Positions 41,918-51,441 of a DNA stretch of 64,000 nucleotides are shown here, piece by piece. The first letter of the stretch is position 1; the number at the start of each line of letters is the position of its first letter. A program made the position numbers and the translations under genes. Below the pieces are notes generated by a model that was given only the letters and a program-made list of their open reading frames with translations, was not told the origin of the DNA and did not search any database. Source of the stretch: Eutreptiella sp. 'Long Island Sound 2002' (Eukaryota > Euglenozoa > Euglenophyceae > Eutreptiales > Eutreptiaceae); assembly GCA_964036045.1 (NCBI GenBank), contig OZ038387.1, positions 58,250,427 to 58,314,426 of the forward strand. The letters run 5' to 3'.

Positions 41918-42846
41918 TGCCCTTAAGGCTTGGCATGTAACCGCAGCGTCCCGTGGCCACCGCAGCAGAAGAAAAATAAAATTACGAGAAAAAGACGCAC
42001 CGCCAGCAGAAATAAAGCGAAAAATCGTCTTTTCCGACCTCAGAAACCCCCCCAACAATTTTACGCCGCTGTTTGGCGAGGTCGCAAAATATAGGACACT
42101 CACCGAAAAAGACGAACAATAGAGTCGCGACGGCGAAGAAACTGAGCGTTGCTTGCCCCAAACCACCTAGCAAAGTGCGTGCCCTAGGCGCTAGGGACTT
42201 GTGCGCGCCCCAAAACAACCCACACATAGACAACAACAACGCCACCGGCCGCCGACAAGCAAGTATGTTATGTGCCGCGCACCGCGAAAAACCAACGAAA
42301 CAAACACGACGCGGAAAGAGGTAGACAAGGAGAATAAATAGGTAACGAACCGCACCACGGTGGAGATATGCAACAAGTACACGACCAAGCAATGCAAGCC
42401 CGCTCATGTAGGAAATACGCGCGAAGGGGATCACAACAAAAAGAGCAAGAGGCCGCACATGTACCCAAGTATGTTGAATGTCGTGCATGAAAAATACACA
42501 CAAGCAACAACAACGCCACCGGCCGCCGGAAAGCAAGTATGTTATGTTATGTGCCATATGTTGTGTGCATAACGCCGTAACAAGCGCAAAACAAGTAACG
42601 TGATAAGCAACGCCAAAGTGCGCCGCCACGAAAAGCGCAACGGAAACCGCACCGGCAAGGAAAACCAACAAGAGGTGGCACCGAAAGAACGCCTATGCTC
42701 ACCCCCACTCGCATAGGGAAAGAAAGGTATGCCCGCACGCGCATGCCCGGAACGCCGCAAGGCCATCACCGCCGCGGACGAGCAGCATGGTATGAAGGGA
42801 CAAACAGGGAGGAACAAAAAGACAAACGAGGTAAAGCACAACACAA

Positions 42847-42885
<39 letters not shown>

Positions 42886-43170
42886 AAGCATACACACGTG
42901 ACTAGTGGGGTCCAAGTATGTTGCCACGCTACGCTACGTAACCGAGACGTGCCCACCGCCCACCCGCACGCCCGCTTATGTAGGAGGCGAAGGGGAGCGA
43001 AAGGGAACAAAAGGTATGCCGCCGCATGCAAACGAATAGTAGACAAGCCACACACCGCCACCAAGAACGCAAGTATGTTACCATGTCGTGCCACGTCGCC
43101 AACCGCGGAGTTGCGTGGGTTAGAACACACAAATAGCCAGGGAGGGGGACAGGAAGAGCAAACACACAAA
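41918..43170. other. leader-like region with scattered AAGTATGTT motifs and a 36-A run
   Basis: No gene is supported. AAGTATGTT or close variants occur at 42261, 42467, 42535, 42914, 43071, 43315 and 43403. A block with CAACAACGCCACCGGCCGCC is present twice (about 42230 and 42503). 42848-42883 is a pure run of 36 A. The 5' LTR of chromovirus A should lie here, but no partner of the 21.5-22.4 kb sequence was found. Confidence 0.45.
42848..42883 (+). repeat. poly(A) run of 36
   Basis: Uninterrupted A run. It could be the tail of a retrocopied insertion in plus orientation; no body could be assigned. Confidence 0.9.
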
Positions 43171-43949
43171 TAGCATAGCGCCGGCGAGTGCCAGGTCCCA
43201 ACAAACACACGTGCACGCACCCATGTTCTATCCTCACAGGTCCCGAAGAGAAGCGTATGCTCGTGTCGTCCGGGCGTCCGGGCGTTAAAGTAGGGTTGTC
43301 TTGGACGCTTAGGCAAGTATTGCGTCGTGCCGTCGTCACACATAAGCGAACGCCCGACAAGGCGGGAGGACTGGAACACGTTACGGTAGTGGGGAAAGAG
43401 GCAGGTATGTTGAATGTCACGCCGCGCACGCGGAACGGACGACGAGAAAAGGTAGCGACCAAAGGGGGGTGGACACAAGCCGGGAGCAAATGGGGCGATA
43501 AACCTACACGCAAGCCGGTCGCACACGAATGTCGCATGACGTACCAGCCAGCTCGAGGTGCCGTGTCGCGACAAAACCGCCGCCGCCGCACGCTTGCTTA
43601 CGCACCCTTCTCTCCCTACGCAGGTACAAAAGAGGACGCCCGGGCCGACAAGAAAAAAGACAGAGACACGCAACAAAGCGGAGGCAGGGAAAAAGTGCAT
43701 GCCAGGGAGAGGGGTAGAGGAAAGGGTAAAGAGCAACGAAGCCGCGAAAGGAACGAGGGGAAGCCAGCGAACGAGCAAGGGGCGCACACAGAGGAGGGGA
43801 CACGGCGGGCACACGGCGAGCACAACACCGCACCGAGACACCGGAGAGGGGAGCACCGGAGGACCAAGGAAAGAGCAGCACCACGCACCACGACACGCAC
43901 GGCACAGGCACCACACACACCGCACACACCCAACGAACCCCGGCAACCC
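43171..43949 (+). other. upstream leader of the giant LINE, start not fixed
   Basis: Purine- and C-rich, without a supported frame. ACACAAATAGC occurs at 43126-43136 and again at 43162-43172 (then ATAG). This is close to the ACACAAATAGTAT terminus of the LINE array at 3.4-4.7 kb, so the giant LINE could start just after 43175 in such a target; this is inference. Confidence 0.35.
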
Positions 43950-43998
43950 ACCCAGCAGTGGGCGGGCAGACGGGAGAGGGACAGCGCCTGACCCCAAG

Positions 43999-46900
43999 CG
44001 CCCCTCACCATGGTGGAAGGCACCCCCCCCGGGGACGCCTTTCCGCCACCCCCACAGCGAGCAACGCCGGCCCGCAAGGGCGCACGCTGTGGGGCCGGTG
44101 CCGGGCCCCCACGCCCACACCGACCGCACCCGGGACACGCGGGTCGCGGAACCCTGGCTGCACGCTCCGGAGGACGGGCAGCCGGGGGAGGGACAGCGCC
44201 TGGCACCAAGCGCCCCTCACAACGACGGAAGGCAGCCCCCCCCGGGGACGCCCTTCTGCCACCCCCACAGCGAGCAACGCCGGCCCGCAAGGGCGCACGC
44301 TGTGGGGCCGGTGCTGGGTCCACACGCCCGCATCGACCGCACCCGGGACACACGGGTCGCGGAACCCTGGCTGCGCGCTCCGGAGGACGAGCAGCCGGGG
44401 GAGGGACAGCGCCTGACACCAGGCGCCCCTCACAACGGTGGAAGGCAGCCCCCCCCGGGGACGCCCTTCCGCCACCCCCACAGCGAGGAACGCCGGCCCG
44501 CAAGGGCGCACGCTGTGGGGCCGGTGCTGGGTCCACACGCCCGCATCGACCGCACCCGGGACACACGGGTCGCGGAACCCTGGCTGCGCGCTCCGGAGGA
44601 CGAGCAGCCGGGGGAGGGACAGCGCCTGACACCAGGCGCCCCTCACAACGGTGGAAGGCAGCCCCCCCCGGGGACGCCCTTCCGCCACCCCCACAGCGAG
44701 CAACGCCGGCCCGCAAGGGCGCACGCTGTGGGGCCGGTGCTGGGTCCACACGCCCGCATCGACCGCACCCGGGACACACGGGTCGCGGAACCCTGGCTGC
44801 ACGCTCCGGAGGACGAGCGGCCGGGGGAGGGGCAGCGCCTGACACCAGGCGCCCCTCACAACGGTGGAAGGCACCCCCCCCGGGGACGCCCTTCCGCCAC
44901 CCCCACAGCGAGCAACGCCGGCCCGCAAGGGCGCACGCTGTGGGGCTGGTGCTGGGTCCACACGCCCGCATCGACCGCACCCGGGACACACGGGTCGCGG
45001 AACCCTGGCTGCGCGCTCCGGAGGACGAGCGGCCGGGGGAGGGACAGCGCCTGACACCAGGCGCCCCTCACAACGGTGGAAGGCACCCCCCCCGGGGACG
45101 CCCTTCTGCCGCCCCCACAGCGAGCAACGCCGGCCCGCAAGGGCGCACGCTGTGGGGCCGGTGCTGGGTCCACACGCCCGCATCGACCGCACCCGGGACA
45201 CACGGGTCGCGGAACCCTGGCTGCACGCTCCGGAGGACGGGCAGCCGGGGGAGTGACAGCGCCTGACACCAGGCGCCCCTCACAACGGTGGAAGGCACCC
45301 CCCCCGGGGACGCCCTTCCGCCACCCCCATAGCGAGCAACGCCAGCCCGCAAGGGCGCACGCTGTGGGGCCGGTGCTGGGTCCACACGCCCGCATCGACC
45401 GCACCCGGGACACGCGGGTCGCGGAACCCTAGCTGCACGCTCCGGAGGACGAGCGGCCGGGGGGGGGACAGCGCCTGACACCAGGCGCCCCTCACAACGG
45501 CGGAAGGCAGCCCCCCCGGGGACGCCCTTCCGCCACCCCCACAGCGAGCAACGCCGGCCCGCAAGGGCGCACGCTGTGGGGCTGGTGCTGGGTCCACACG
45601 CCCACATCAACCGCGCCCGGGACACGCGGGTCGCGGAGCCCTGGCTGCACGCTCCAGAGGACGAGCGGCCGGGGAAGGGACAGCGCCTGACACCAGGCGC
45701 CCCTCACAACGGTGGAAGGCACCCCCCCCGGGGACGCCCTTCCGCCACCCCCACAGCGAGCAACGCCAGCCCACAAGGGCGCACGCTGTGGGGCCGGTGC
45801 TGGGTCCACACGCCCGCACCGACCGCACCCGGGACACACGGGTCGCGGAACCCTGGCTGCACGCTCCGGAGGACGAGCGGCCGGGGAAGGGACAGCGCCT
45901 GACACCAGGCGCCCCTCACAACGGTGGAAGGCACCCCCCCCGGGGACGCCCTTCCGCCACCCCCACAGCGAGCAACGGCGGCCCGCAAGGGCGCACGCTG
46001 CGGGGCCGGTGCTGGGTCCACACGCCCGCATCGACCGCACCCGGGACACACGGGTCGCAGAACCCCGGCTGCGCGCTCCAAAGGACGAGCGGCCGGGGGA
46101 GGGACAGCGCCTGACGCCAGGCGCCCCTCACAATGGTGGCAGGCACCCCCCCCGGGGGCGCCCCTCCACCACCCCCACAGCGAGCAACGCCGGCCCGCAA
46201 GGGCGCACGACGCTGTGGGGCCGGTGCTGGGTCCACACGCCCGCACCGACCGCGCCCGGGACACGCGGGTCGCGGAACCCTGGCTGCACGCTCCGGAGGA
46301 CGAGCGGCCGGGGGAGGGACAGCGCCTGACACCAGGCGCCCCTCACAACGGTGGAAGGCACCCCCCCGGGGACGCCCTTCCGCCATCCCCACAGCGAGCA
46401 ACGCCGGCCCGCAAGGGCGCACGCTGTGAGGCCGGTGCTGGGTCCACACGCCCGCATCGACCGCACCCGGGACACGCGGGTCACGGAACCCTGGCTACAC
46501 GCTCCGGAGGACGAGCGGCCGGGGGAGGGACAGCGCCTGACACCAGGCGCCCCTCACAACGGTGGAAGGCACCCCCCCCGGGGACGCCCCTCCGCCACCC
46601 CCACAGCGAGCAACACCGGCCCGCAAGGGCACACGCTGTGGGGCCGGTGCTGGGTCCACACGCCCGCATCGACCGCCCCCGGGACACGCGGGTCGCGGAA
46701 CCCTGGCTGCACGCTCCGGAAGACGAGTGGCCGGGGGAGGGACAGCGCCTGACACCAGGCGCCCCTCACGACGGTGGAAGGCACCCCCCCCGGGGACGCC
46801 CTTCCGCCACCCCCACAGCGAGCAGCGTCGGCCCGCAAGGGCGCACGCTGTGGGGCCGGTGCTGGGTCCACTGCCCGCATCGACCGCGCCCGGGACACGC

Positions 46901-47672
46901 GGGTCGCGGAACCTGGCTGCACGCTCCGGAGGACGAGCGGCCGAGGAAGGGACAGTGCCTGACACCAGACGCCCCTCACAACGGCGGAAGGCAGCCCCCC
47001 CCGGGGACGCCCTTCCGCCACCCCCACGGCGAACAACGCCGGCCCGCAAGGGCGCACGCCGTGGGGCCGGTACTGGGTCCACACGCCCACATCGACCGCG
47101 CCCGGGACGCAGGTCGCGGAACCCTGGCTGCGCGCTCCGAAGGACGAGCGGCCAGGGAAGGGACAGCGCCTGACACCAGGCGCCCCTCACAACGGTGGAA
47201 AGCACCCCCCCCGGGGACGCCATTCCACCAGCCCCACAGCGGGCAGCGTCGGCCCGCGAGGGCGCACGCTGTGGGACCGGTGCTGGGTCCACACGCCCGC
47301 ATCGACCGCGCCCGGGACACACGGATCACGGAACCCTGGCTGCACGCAACGGAGGGCGAGCGCGGCCGGGGGAGGGACAGCGCCTGACACCAGGCGCCCC
47401 TCACAACGGTGGAAGGCACCCCCCCGGGGACGCCCTTCCGCCGACCCCACAGCGAGCAACGCCGGCCCGCAAGGACGCACGCTGTGGGGCCGGTGCCGGG
47501 TCCACATGCCCGCATCGACCGCACCCGGGACACGCGGGTCGCGGAACCCTGGCTGCACGCTCCGGAGGACGAGCGGCCGGGGAGGGACGGCGCCTGACAC
47601 CAGGCGCCCCTCACAACGGTGGAAGGCACCCCCCCCGGGGACGCCCTCCCGCCACCCCCACAGCGAGCAACG
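43999..47672 (+). repeat. array of 212-bp monomers, 17 full units plus a 66-bp partial
   Basis: Units begin GCGCCCCTCAC at about 43999, 44211, 44423, 44635, 44848, 45060, 45272, 45485, 45697, 45909, 46121, 46334, 46546, 46758, 46970, 47183, 47395 and 47607. Spacing is 211-214 bp and identity is very high. A short unit end precedes the first. The array stops 70-80 bp before the ORF1 start. 212 is not a multiple of three, so the long frames on both strands across it are not proteins. Position and unit size match the promoter monomers of rodent L1 elements. Confidence 0.95.
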
Positions 47673-47745
47673 CACCAACGCACCAACGCACCAGCCACGG
47701 GACATCCGCACCCCGCCCCCTGCTCTTAGACACAGCGACATAGCA

Positions 47746-50700
47746 ATGGCGGAACCCGCGGCACCACGCAAGACACGCCCCCGATCTCCGACGCTGGACG
47801 AAGCACACGAGGTCATCAGGGCGCTGGGACTCAGAGACGGCGAAGGAGACCCCCCACAAGAGGACGCGGGCACAGACTCCGACCTGGAGGCATTGCCGGA
47901 GCCCCCCGCGGGGGGCGCGCCCGCGGAACCTGCGCCGCCGGCGGGCAGCGTATCCGCGATCTGCCCCGCGTGGAAACGGGGCCATTGCACCGGCGAAGGC
48001 TGGTGCCCCAGACAGCACCCCCAGCCCGATGCCGACGACGGAGCGCTGCCCGAGGTGAAGCCCGCGGCCGCACGCGCCGCCCTACGCTACGGGGTGACGC
48101 AGGGCTGGATCCTGGATGAGACCGCGCGCGGCAGCGTGAACATCCAGGAGGCCGTCGACCGCGTCACCCACGCGGGACAGGCGGCGGTGGCCCTGCACAC
48201 CCGGGGCCGCCACGGTGGACCCGCAGAGGGGATCATTGTGGATCCCTCGGGAATGGTGCTGGTCCTGGCGGCGGACATGGCCCGAGGGGTGCTCCACGTG
48301 TCCCGCGTGCGGCGGGCGTGCCCACAGTGGACCATCCAGGTGTACACCCCCCCGCGGGCGTGGCCCTTTTCCACATGGGCGGTGCTCGCCGTCATGTGGC
48401 ACCTGGCACCAGAGGACGCCCCCACAGGGACCGCGGAGGACATCGCCCGGGACCTCCACACCTGGCCGGCCGACCAGGAATACCCCTGGCGCAGGCCCCG
48501 GGGCGGCCTCCCGGTGGCACCAGCGGCGGAGGGGCTCAGCCTCGCGGCAACCCTCCAACGACACCCCGACAAGTATGCACGCCACTTCCTGCAGACGGGC
48601 ACGGTCCCGGCCGCCCCGCCAGACTCCGAGTGGCGATGGGACGCAGGGGTGGCGCAACCACTGCCGGGCCCCTGGACCCTCCCGTTGTGGTACTTACCAA
48701 TGGGCACCTTGGCCCACGCCACCCAGGCCGTCAAGGGGGCTTTCCCGCAGCCGCCCCTCCCCGGCGTGGCCCTGCTCCGCAGCCTGCAGGCGGGGGCCGC
48801 CTGGGTACGGTGGAGGGAAGGGAAGGGGCGCTCGAGCCCCTATTTCCCCATGGTCCAAGGCCAGGCGCTGATTCATGCCGAGGGCATGGGGACCGTGGAA
48901 TGGGGGGCGATCTTGCCCGGCACGGCGTGCAGGTGGATCACGGCGGCCGCCCCACAGCCCATGCGGTCGCCGCCGGCGTGCCACCGCCTCCTACGGATGG
49001 TCCCCTCATTGGCCCCCCGGCACGCCTTTACAAGGGACGTGTGGAAAGCCGTACTGAGCCACACCAGGGAGTGGCTGACGAACCCAGGTACGCGGTACCC
49101 GCCGGGACCGGTGCTCGAACAGCTCACGGCCCCCACACCCGGGGTCCTCCACGCCCTACACAGGGCGTCGGCCCTCACGAAGCAGCTCAACGACGAAGTG
49201 CTGGACCTGGCGCTGGAGCCGCTGCGGGTGCTCTACCCGCAGGCACACATCCCACCCGCGGGCACGTCCAACCGCCTAGGCCGCCTGGGGTTGCAGCGCC
49301 GCGTCGAGGCCGCGCACCCAGGAGGCGTGGTGGAACAGTGGCTAACGCTCCGCAATCCGTCCGCTGCGGAGGGCCACTGGTACCTGCACCAGCTCCTCTT
49401 CCAGCCACGGGCAGCCCCGGAACACCGCCGGCAGGACCCGTACCACACGCACCCGGAGCGCCGGGGCGCGCAAAACTACCCGCAGCCAATCCCGCCCGCC
49501 CTCCCGCCGGGGCAGGGCCCGGAGGCGCTACAGCGGGGCCCCCCGCTCGACACCGCCACCACGGTACAGCAGTGGGGAGGCGACGATGCGAGCGGTGCCG
49601 AACCGGACCGCACGAACTGCGGAGCGGTGGCCTGGATGGCAGCCTGCAGGCACCTCACCCGAGATACAGCGGGACTCCGGCAGTACAGACCCACGGACCG
49701 CACGGCGCTGGCGTCCGCGGTCGCGGCCGTCACCATGGGTCCGGTGGCGGCGTGGCCGGCGCAGCTGCTGCCCCACGTCCCCTGCCGCGACACGCGGCCC
49801 CGACGGCCGGCCGCGACACACGAGCCGACGGCGCCCCTCACGGCGGAGCAACTATACGTCGTCGCGGCGGCTTTGCTAGCAGACGGCGGGGAGAGCTTCG
49901 TCCACCACCACGGCCCGGCGCAAATTGCGGGATGCATACAAGGGCCCCAGCGCGATGCACCAGACCCGTGGCATGCCACACTCCGCGGGCGCACCCGCGT
50001 CTGGGGTGCGGGCGATGGCGCACCCCCGCCCGGGCCTAAGCAGGGGGAGGCGCTGGTACTGCAGACGGCAGGATACCAAGCCATCGTACACGGCCACGCC
50101 GGAGGGTACCGGTCACACGTCCTGGCCGGAGGCCGATGGGCGGTCTGGCACAGCACCGCCAGGCAAGGGGCATTCCCGCCCCTGTCCCACGTCGACTGGC
50201 GACAGGGGCCCACCCAGGCCTACTACATGTCGGCGGACCCCTGGCCGCTGGCGGTCCTGCTGCACACGGTCAGCGCCCCCAACAAGAGGCAGGAACCGGG
50301 GTGGGTCAACCCCCCCGCACTGGTGTGGAGCCCCCACCAGGAGGAGCATCTACGGGCCGCGTGGCAGGGAGACGCCATCAGGGCCACGGACGTCCCGGAC
50401 CTCCACGCGGGGCCCATCACGCACGCCCGCCCAGCGGCTACCCTGGCGGTGGCCCAACGGGGGCAGCAGAACCCACAGTGGGTGGTCTGCATGTTCAGCC
50501 CGGCGGACGCGCACGTCGTCGTCTGCGACCCTGAACGCCTGCCGGGGCCCGAAGCCGTGATCCGCGTGGCAGACTGCACACGCATGATCATCAAGGCGCT
50601 GCGGGAGGGCGAACACCACGCCCTCCTGCTCCAGGTCAGGCTGAAGGAAAACGCCCGGGCGGCGAGGCCGGGAGTGTGGCCGGCAGCGGCGCACCCCGCC

Positions 50701-51441
50701 GACCTGGAGCTCCAGCTGGCGGTCCCGACCACGGTGTACCACTGGCTACAAGCCTTCCACGACCTGCGGTGGAGGAGCAAACCCGACCGCCAAATCGGCT
50801 CCACGCACTGGCAAACGTGGCTGCAAGCAGACGTGCAGCGCGATGCCATCCGAGGCCTCGGGCCCGCGCCCGCGACGCGAGCCCTCGATGCGGCGGCCCC
50901 GGGCCGCACGCTGGCACCACACACGGTGCCGCTGGCCAACCTGCCCTTCGAACCAGCGGCGGAGGGCGCCATTCGGAAGTCGGTGCAGCTCCCCCCGGCG
51001 CGAGGGGCCACGGAGCCGACGAAATGCCCCCTGTGTGCGGACAAGTACTACACCAGCGGGGCGATGCTGGAACACCTGGTGTGGCACGCGGTGCACGCTG
51101 CGGCCCCGGCGGACGGCAAGGAGGCGGCCGCCAACATCCTGCAGGGGAGAGCACGGAGGTCCCCGTGGCACGCCCCGTACACCCGGCGCCCCCCGCCCCA
51201 GGCAGCCGACCACGCAGATGGGGGTGAGGAGGCACCCGGGGCGGCCCCGGGGGCCGGCGGTGCGGCCCCACCAGGGCCCATGTCCATCCCCGCGGGGCTG
51301 GCCCCCCTGGCCCCCCTGACTCCCCCGGTCCCCCGGGCCCCCTTGTGGGCCCCGCTGGGAACGGGCTCAGCGGATGCGGCGCACCCAGATGCCCTGGCGG
51401 CACCAGCGAACCCGGCGGCGATGCCGACGCGGGATAGCTGA
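47746..51441 (+). CDS. giant LINE ORF1: large zinc-finger protein
   Basis: The start is chosen at 47746 (GCAATGG, MAEPAAPRKTRPRSP), the first ATG after the monomer array; upstream frame is repeat. 1,231 residues, against 300-500 for ordinary LINE ORF1. Near residue 75 CPAWKRGHCTGEGWCPRQH is a CCCH finger (C-x7-C-x5-C-x3-H). In the middle DRTNCGAVAWMAACRHL (Cys codon 49618-49620) looks like the nucleophile helix of papain-like or OTU-type cysteine proteases; this is weak. Near the C-terminus CPLCADKYYTSGAMLEHLVWH is a C2H2 finger (C-x2-C-x12-H-x3-H), then a Pro/Ala/Gly-rich tail. A role in RNA binding and ribonucleoprotein assembly is inferred. It ends with TGA and the same frame continues into ORF2. 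Confidence 0.8.
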   Translation: MAEPAAPRKTRPRSPTLDEAHEVIRALGLRDGEGDPPQEDAGTDSDLEALPEPPAGGAPAEPAPPAGSVSAICPAWKRGHCTGEGWCPRQHPQPDADDGALPEVKPAAARAALRYGVTQGWILDETARGSVNIQEAVDRVTHAGQAAVALHTRGRHGGPAEGIIVDPSGMVLVLAADMARGVLHVSRVRRACPQWTIQVYTPPRAWPFSTWAVLAVMWHLAPEDAPTGTAEDIARDLHTWPADQEYPWRRPRGGLPVAPAAEGLSLAATLQRHPDKYARHFLQTGTVPAAPPDSEWRWDAGVAQPLPGPWTLPLWYLPMGTLAHATQAVKGAFPQPPLPGVALLRSLQAGAAWVRWREGKGRSSPYFPMVQGQALIHAEGMGTVEWGAILPGTACRWITAAAPQPMRSPPACHRLLRMVPSLAPRHAFTRDVWKAVLSHTREWLTNPGTRYPPGPVLEQLTAPTPGVLHALHRASALTKQLNDEVLDLALEPLRVLYPQAHIPPAGTSNRLGRLGLQRRVEAAHPGGVVEQWLTLRNPSAAEGHWYLHQLLFQPRAAPEHRRQDPYHTHPERRGAQNYPQPIPPALPPGQGPEALQRGPPLDTATTVQQWGGDDASGAEPDRTNCGAVAWMAACRHLTRDTAGLRQYRPTDRTALASAVAAVTMGPVAAWPAQLLPHVPCRDTRPRRPAATHEPTAPLTAEQLYVVAAALLADGGESFVHHHGPAQIAGCIQGPQRDAPDPWHATLRGRTRVWGAGDGAPPPGPKQGEALVLQTAGYQAIVHGHAGGYRSHVLAGGRWAVWHSTARQGAFPPLSHVDWRQGPTQAYYMSADPWPLAVLLHTVSAPNKRQEPGWVNPPALVWSPHQEEHLRAAWQGDAIRATDVPDLHAGPITHARPAATLAVAQRGQQNPQWVVCMFSPADAHVVVCDPERLPGPEAVIRVADCTRMIIKALREGEHHALLLQVRLKENARAARPGVWPAAAHPADLELQLAVPTTVYHWLQAFHDLRWRSKPDRQIGSTHWQTWLQADVQRDAIRGLGPAPATRALDAAAPGRTLAPHTVPLANLPFEPAAEGAIRKSVQLPPARGATEPTKCPLCADKYYTSGAMLEHLVWHAVHAAAPADGKEAAANILQGRARRSPWHAPYTRRPPPQAADHADGGEEAPGAAPGAGGAAPPGPMSIPAGLAPLAPLTPPVPRAPLWAPLGTGSADAAHPDALAAPANPAAMPTRDS
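51439..51441 (+). promoter_or_regulatory. candidate readthrough stop UGA-CUC between ORF1 and ORF2
   Basis: ORF1 ends AGC-TGA and ORF2 follows in the same frame as CTC-CAG-GAG. The endonuclease motif LSWNL begins 13 codons later, and the first in-frame ATG is at 51592, beyond it. UGA-CU is close to the leaky UGA-CUA context. Confidence 0.6.

Noticed and set aside
41918-43900. 5' LTR of chromovirus A
   Set aside because: No TG...CA block matching 21.45-22.45 kb and no tRNA-type primer site next to the Gag start could be found by eye.
42699-44138. 479-codon minus-strand frame with Phe-rich stretch
   Set aside because: It crosses the poly(A) run (read as poly-Phe), the leader and the first monomers; composition artefact.
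43558-47387. Very long open frames (400-500 codons) on both strands across the monomer array
   Set aside because: The 212-bp unit is GC-rich and not a multiple of three, so stops are rare and frames rotate. The frames repeat the same DNA in three phases, have no start context and no domain.
43999-47672. Regular 212-bp repeats as a CRISPR array or rDNA spacer
   Set aside because: There are no unique spacers between short repeats, no cas genes and no rRNA genes; the whole unit is repeated.
48215-50560. Overlapping frames on both strands of ORF1 (up to 573 codons)
   Set aside because: Shadow frames of GC-rich coding DNA, mostly Pro/Arg/Gly; ORF1 alone shows zinc fingers and continues in frame with the endonuclease.
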